From: Holophaga sp.
GTDB lineage: Bacteria > Acidobacteriota > Holophagae > Holophagales > Holophagaceae
Assembly (NCBI GenBank): GCA_030691225.1
Contig: JAUYES010000373.1
Coordinates: 1 to 6,313 of the forward strand
Direction of reading: 5' to 3'
DNA: 6,313 bases
Of the stretch, positions 3,703 to 6,313 are shown in pieces. The notes below the pieces were generated by a model, which searched no databases, had not been told where the DNA came from, and worked only from the letters and a program-made list of their open reading frames with translations. Position 1 is the first letter of the stretch. Each line of letters starts with the position of its first letter. A program made the position numbers and the translations under genes.

Positions 3703-6313
3703 TTAATTGTGAAGGTTCCAGTCCAAGGCAGTGCCTTCGGGGAGCGAGGTGAGAATTTTTAAATGGCCCGAAGCCACGTAGTCCTCAAGGTGCGCTTGCA
3801 GGCGGAGATCGAGGCTATCGGGGTCCAAGCCCTCGCCTGTCAGAAGGCCGACCCAGGCGTTTCGTCCTGAGCGTTTGGCCGCGTAGAGACACCGATCTGC
3901 AAGGGCGACAACGCCTTCCCAGGACAGGCAATCAGCGCGGTCGATAGCTAGGGGGAAGAAGGCAAACCCCACCGAGCAGGTGCGGCGCAGGGTGCTGCCA
4001 TTTCCGAGATCAAATTCGTGGTCTTCCACAAAGCATCGGATGCGCTCGGCCAAGATATTAGCTTCCTTACGACAGGCATTGCGCGCCACGACCAGGAATT
4101 CTTCTCCACCCCAGCGGACCACCGTATCGGTATTTCGGGTGGCACGGCGGATCAGTTCTGCCACTTGCTGCAAAACCAAATCGCCTGCGTGGTGGCCGTA
4201 TTCGTCATTGACCATTTTGAAATGGTCCATATCGACCATGATGAAGAGAATATCGATATTCATGGTCATGCGTTCCGCTCGACCGTTCTTCAAATCAAAA
4301 TGCTGCCGTGCTGCTTGAGCGGCATCTTCAGGCATGCAAACGTCCAAGTAGCGGCGATTGTGTAAGCCTGTGAGTGGGTCGGTGAGACTTTGGTTTCGCA
4401 GCAATTCGTTGGCGCGCTGGAGTTCCAGGGTCCTAGCAGCCACGACCTCTTCTAGCATTCGGTTGCTGGCGCGAAGGGCGGCCACGCGCCAACGCACTAA
4501 GGCAGCAATGGCCCCCAGGGACCCAATTACCATTAAACTTCGGAACCAAAAAGTCTGGTACCACGCGGGTTGAATCTGAAACGACCAAGCCGCCACTGGC
4601 CCGAACGCACCCGAGCCGATCCTGGCCTTAGCCTCAAAGGTGTAGTGGCCTGGTGGCAATTTGGGATAGCGTTCTTCGCGGTTGGGGCTTGCGTGCCATT
4701 CATTTTCAAACCCAACTAGGCGAACTTGGTGCTGAACGGTGCCTTCTCGAATGCTGCTTGGAGCCGCGAAGCGAATGACCACCGTGCTGTTCTTGGAGGG
4801 TATGGACAGTTTTTTGAGGGCTTCGCCTTGAACGCTATCTTGACCATGCCGAACTTCCAGAATGCCTACGCGCGGGGGTTCTGGCTCTCCTTTGTACAGG
4901 CTCGGGTCAAAACGGTGTAGTCCGCCCGTAGTGCCAAACCACACCACGCCATCTGGCTCGGCGAAAAGGCTCATATTGCTGGCGTTTTCGCTGACCAAGC
5001 CTTCGTTGCGTCCAAAGTGGTCCAGACGGCCTTCCGCCGAGAGCAAAAAGACCCCCTGGCCGGTGCCGAGCCAGAGGCCCTTTTTGGCATCTTCCCCAAA
5101 GAAGTAAACGACTTCTTCCTTGGGGAAAACATCGTCGAAGTGGCCGAGAAGCTTGAACCGACTCTGCTCATATTGAATGTGGGTCAGGCTCGGAGCGCCG
5201 AAATACCCAAGAAGAATGGTGCCATCGGAACGGGTGCGAACGAAGGCGGCCTGGTTACTCTTCAGGCCATCCTTAGTGGTGAAACGTCGCCATTGGCCGT
5301 TTTCCTTGACAGCCAAGCCATGGGAACCGGCGGCCCACATGCGGTTGCGAGCGTCAAACCAGATATCGGTGAAGCGCTCCCGTGCATCCCCTTCGGCCAC
5401 GCGTTCTTGTTCGAAATATAGACGACCATTTTTCAGAGTGGCCTTGATGAGTCCGGCGCCCTCGGTAGCGATCCAAAGGATGCCATCCGGTCCGAAGCGT
5501 AGGCGGAATGCACGGCCTTCGGGTTGGAAACCACTTTCGGCGCCAAAGCGCTGCACTGAATTACGAGAAAGATCCCAGCGCAGCACCGCGGAGTGTCCGG
5601 TGGCATAGATGGCCCCGTCGGGCCCCCGGGAAAGGCTACGGGTCTGAAAGCCCTGGGTTCCAGGCACTACCTCGAAGCCTGTGGGCGTGGAGATGGCGAT
5701 TCCGGCGTCGGTGCCTACGATCAGCCGATTGGTGGCATCGCGCATGGAGCACCAAACAATGTCGGAAGGTAAGCCATTGGCTACCAGATAGTGTTGAAAA
5801 ACACTCCCACCAAGTACCCGAAACAGATCATTCCCGCCAATCCAGAGGGAGCCCTCTGTATCTTGAAGCATTGCATGAATTACTTTTGGGGTGAATCCTG
5901 TGCGCTCCGTATAATCTTGCCTTCGACCCTCATGCAGGGTGCTGGCACCGTACATGGTCGAAACCCATAGGCGCCCGGCAGGGTCTATGTATAGGGCGGG
6001 CTTTTGATTGACCGGTGGAAGGGCTGGGCTGAAGGCCGTAAGCGGTGAAGAGTGAGTAGGCGCTGACCATAATTGGGTCAAACTGCGTGCCCAGACGGTG
6101 CCATCCTTTGAAATAGCAAGGGCTTCCACTGGGTCCTTGGGGGCTGAATCAAAGGCCAAATCCTGCCATTGGCCCTCTTTCCATCGGCGAACCCCATGGC
6201 GCCCCTGCTGAGTAAACGACATCACCACCGAAGAATCACTCGGGGAAATCGCCATGGCGCTGGGGGTGCCGTTTTGCCAACCAGGAACCGCTTCGAACCG
6301 GCCGGTGGATGTT
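3703..6313 (-). CDS. Membrane sensor diguanylate cyclase: beta-propeller, Y_Y_Y, GGDEF (5' end cut by window)
   Basis: This is a membrane-bound enzyme predicted to make cyclic di-GMP from two GTP in response to a periplasmic signal. The frame stays open to the right edge, so the N-terminus, signal peptide and several blades are missing. ATG at 6255 is only an internal Met; residues below count from it. Residues about 1-450 hold roughly ten propeller-type repeats (for example LWIGG 137-141, LWIAT 260-264, LWLGT 394-398, VWFGT 438-442), of the two-component-regulator propeller type. A Y_Y_Y domain follows at about 485-562 (LPPGHYTFEAKA). A single membrane helix spans about 570-588 and a coiled coil about 589-620. 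The GGDEF domain starts at DPLTGLHNRRYLD (626-638). It has metal-binding VDMDHFK (674-680), the inhibitory I-site RNTD (707-710) and the catalytic signature GGEEF (716-720), so it should be active and feedback-inhibited. A tail of about 50 residues of unknown role ends the protein. It is chromosomal, outside the mobile element. Confidence 0.9.
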   Translation of the reverse strand, partial: TSTGRFEAVPGWQNGTPSAMAISPSDSSVVMSFTQQGRHGVRRWKEGQWQDLAFDSAPKDPVEALAISKDGTVWARSLTQLWSAPTHSSPLTAFSPALPPVNQKPALYIDPAGRLWVSTMYGASTLHEGRRQDYTERTGFTPKVIHAMLQDTEGSLWIGGNDLFRVLGGSVFQHYLVANGLPSDIVWCSMRDATNRLIVGTDAGIAISTPTGFEVVPGTQGFQTRSLSRGPDGAIYATGHSAVLRWDLSRNSVQRFGAESGFQPEGRAFRLRFGPDGILWIATEGAGLIKATLKNGRLYFEQERVAEGDARERFTDIWFDARNRMWAAGSHGLAVKENGQWRRFTTKDGLKSNQAAFVRTRSDGTILLGYFGAPSLTHIQYEQSRFKLLGHFDDVFPKEEVVYFFGEDAKKGLWLGTGQGVFLLSAEGRLDHFGRNEGLVSENASNMSLFAEPDGVVWFGTTGGLHRFDPSLYKGEPEPPRVGILEVRHGQDSVQGEALKKLSIPSKNSTVVIRFAAPSSIREGTVQHQVRLVGFENEWHASPNREERYPKLPPGHYTFEAKARIGSGAFGPVAAWSFQIQPAWYQTFWFRSLMVIGSLGAIAALVRWRVAALRASNRMLEEVVAARTLELQRANELLRNQSLTDPLTGLHNRRYLDVCMPEDAAQAARQHFDLKNGRAERMTMNIDILFIMVDMDHFKMVNDEYGHHAGDLVLQQVAELIRRATRNTDTVVRWGGEEFLVVARNACRKEANILAERIRCFVEDHEFDLGNGSTLRRTCSVGFAFFPLAIDRADCLSWEGVVALADRCLYAAKRSGRNAWVGLLTGEGLDPDSLDLRLQAHLEDYVASGHLKILTSLPEGTALDWNLHN

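Overview
The window looks like the right-hand end of an integrated mobile element, its junction with the chromosome at a tRNA-Phe gene, and the first chromosomal gene beyond it. The organism is a Gram-negative-type bacterium. A guess at phylum is Acidobacteriota (Holophaga/Geothrix-like) or a gammaproteobacterium. This rests mainly on the large periplasmic-propeller diguanylate cyclase, an architecture common in those groups, and on a tRNA gene that encodes its own CCA. The guess is an inference, not a measurement.

Layout. Positions 1-521 have no convincing gene. Short open frames run in from the left edge, followed by an AT-rich stretch (about 110-345) with a 27-base dyad, then a GC-richer leader. 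Positions 522-749 (+) encode a 75-residue AlpA/excisionase-like DNA-binding protein behind a perfect AGGAGG. Positions 852-2069 (+) encode a 405-residue primase-polymerase (AEP Prim-Pol) protein. It has the helical and winged-helix-like C-terminal parts usual in phage and plasmid primases, but no visible helicase ATPase. A hairpin with a T-rich tail follows. The integrase gene (2207-3460, -) converges on the primase. Its start lies about 140 bases from a 45-base 3' fragment of a tRNA-Phe gene (3603-3647), read here as the attR junction. A strong hairpin terminator (3651-3681) follows. The chromosomal gene (3703 to beyond 6313, -) is a sensor diguanylate cyclase, cut by the right edge.

How it fits together. 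Integrase and the AlpA/Xis-like protein are the expected integration/excision pair. The Prim-Pol protein would prime replication of the excised element, as in P4-like satellites and related islands. No structural phage genes, helicase or cargo are visible in the part shown. The rest of the element, and an intact copy of tRNA-Phe, should lie to the left of base 1. The main points worth following are the helicase-less primase, the tRNA-Phe junction with an unexpected 7-base acceptor-complementary sequence next to it, and an 11-bp-spaced direct repeat just upstream of the integrase.
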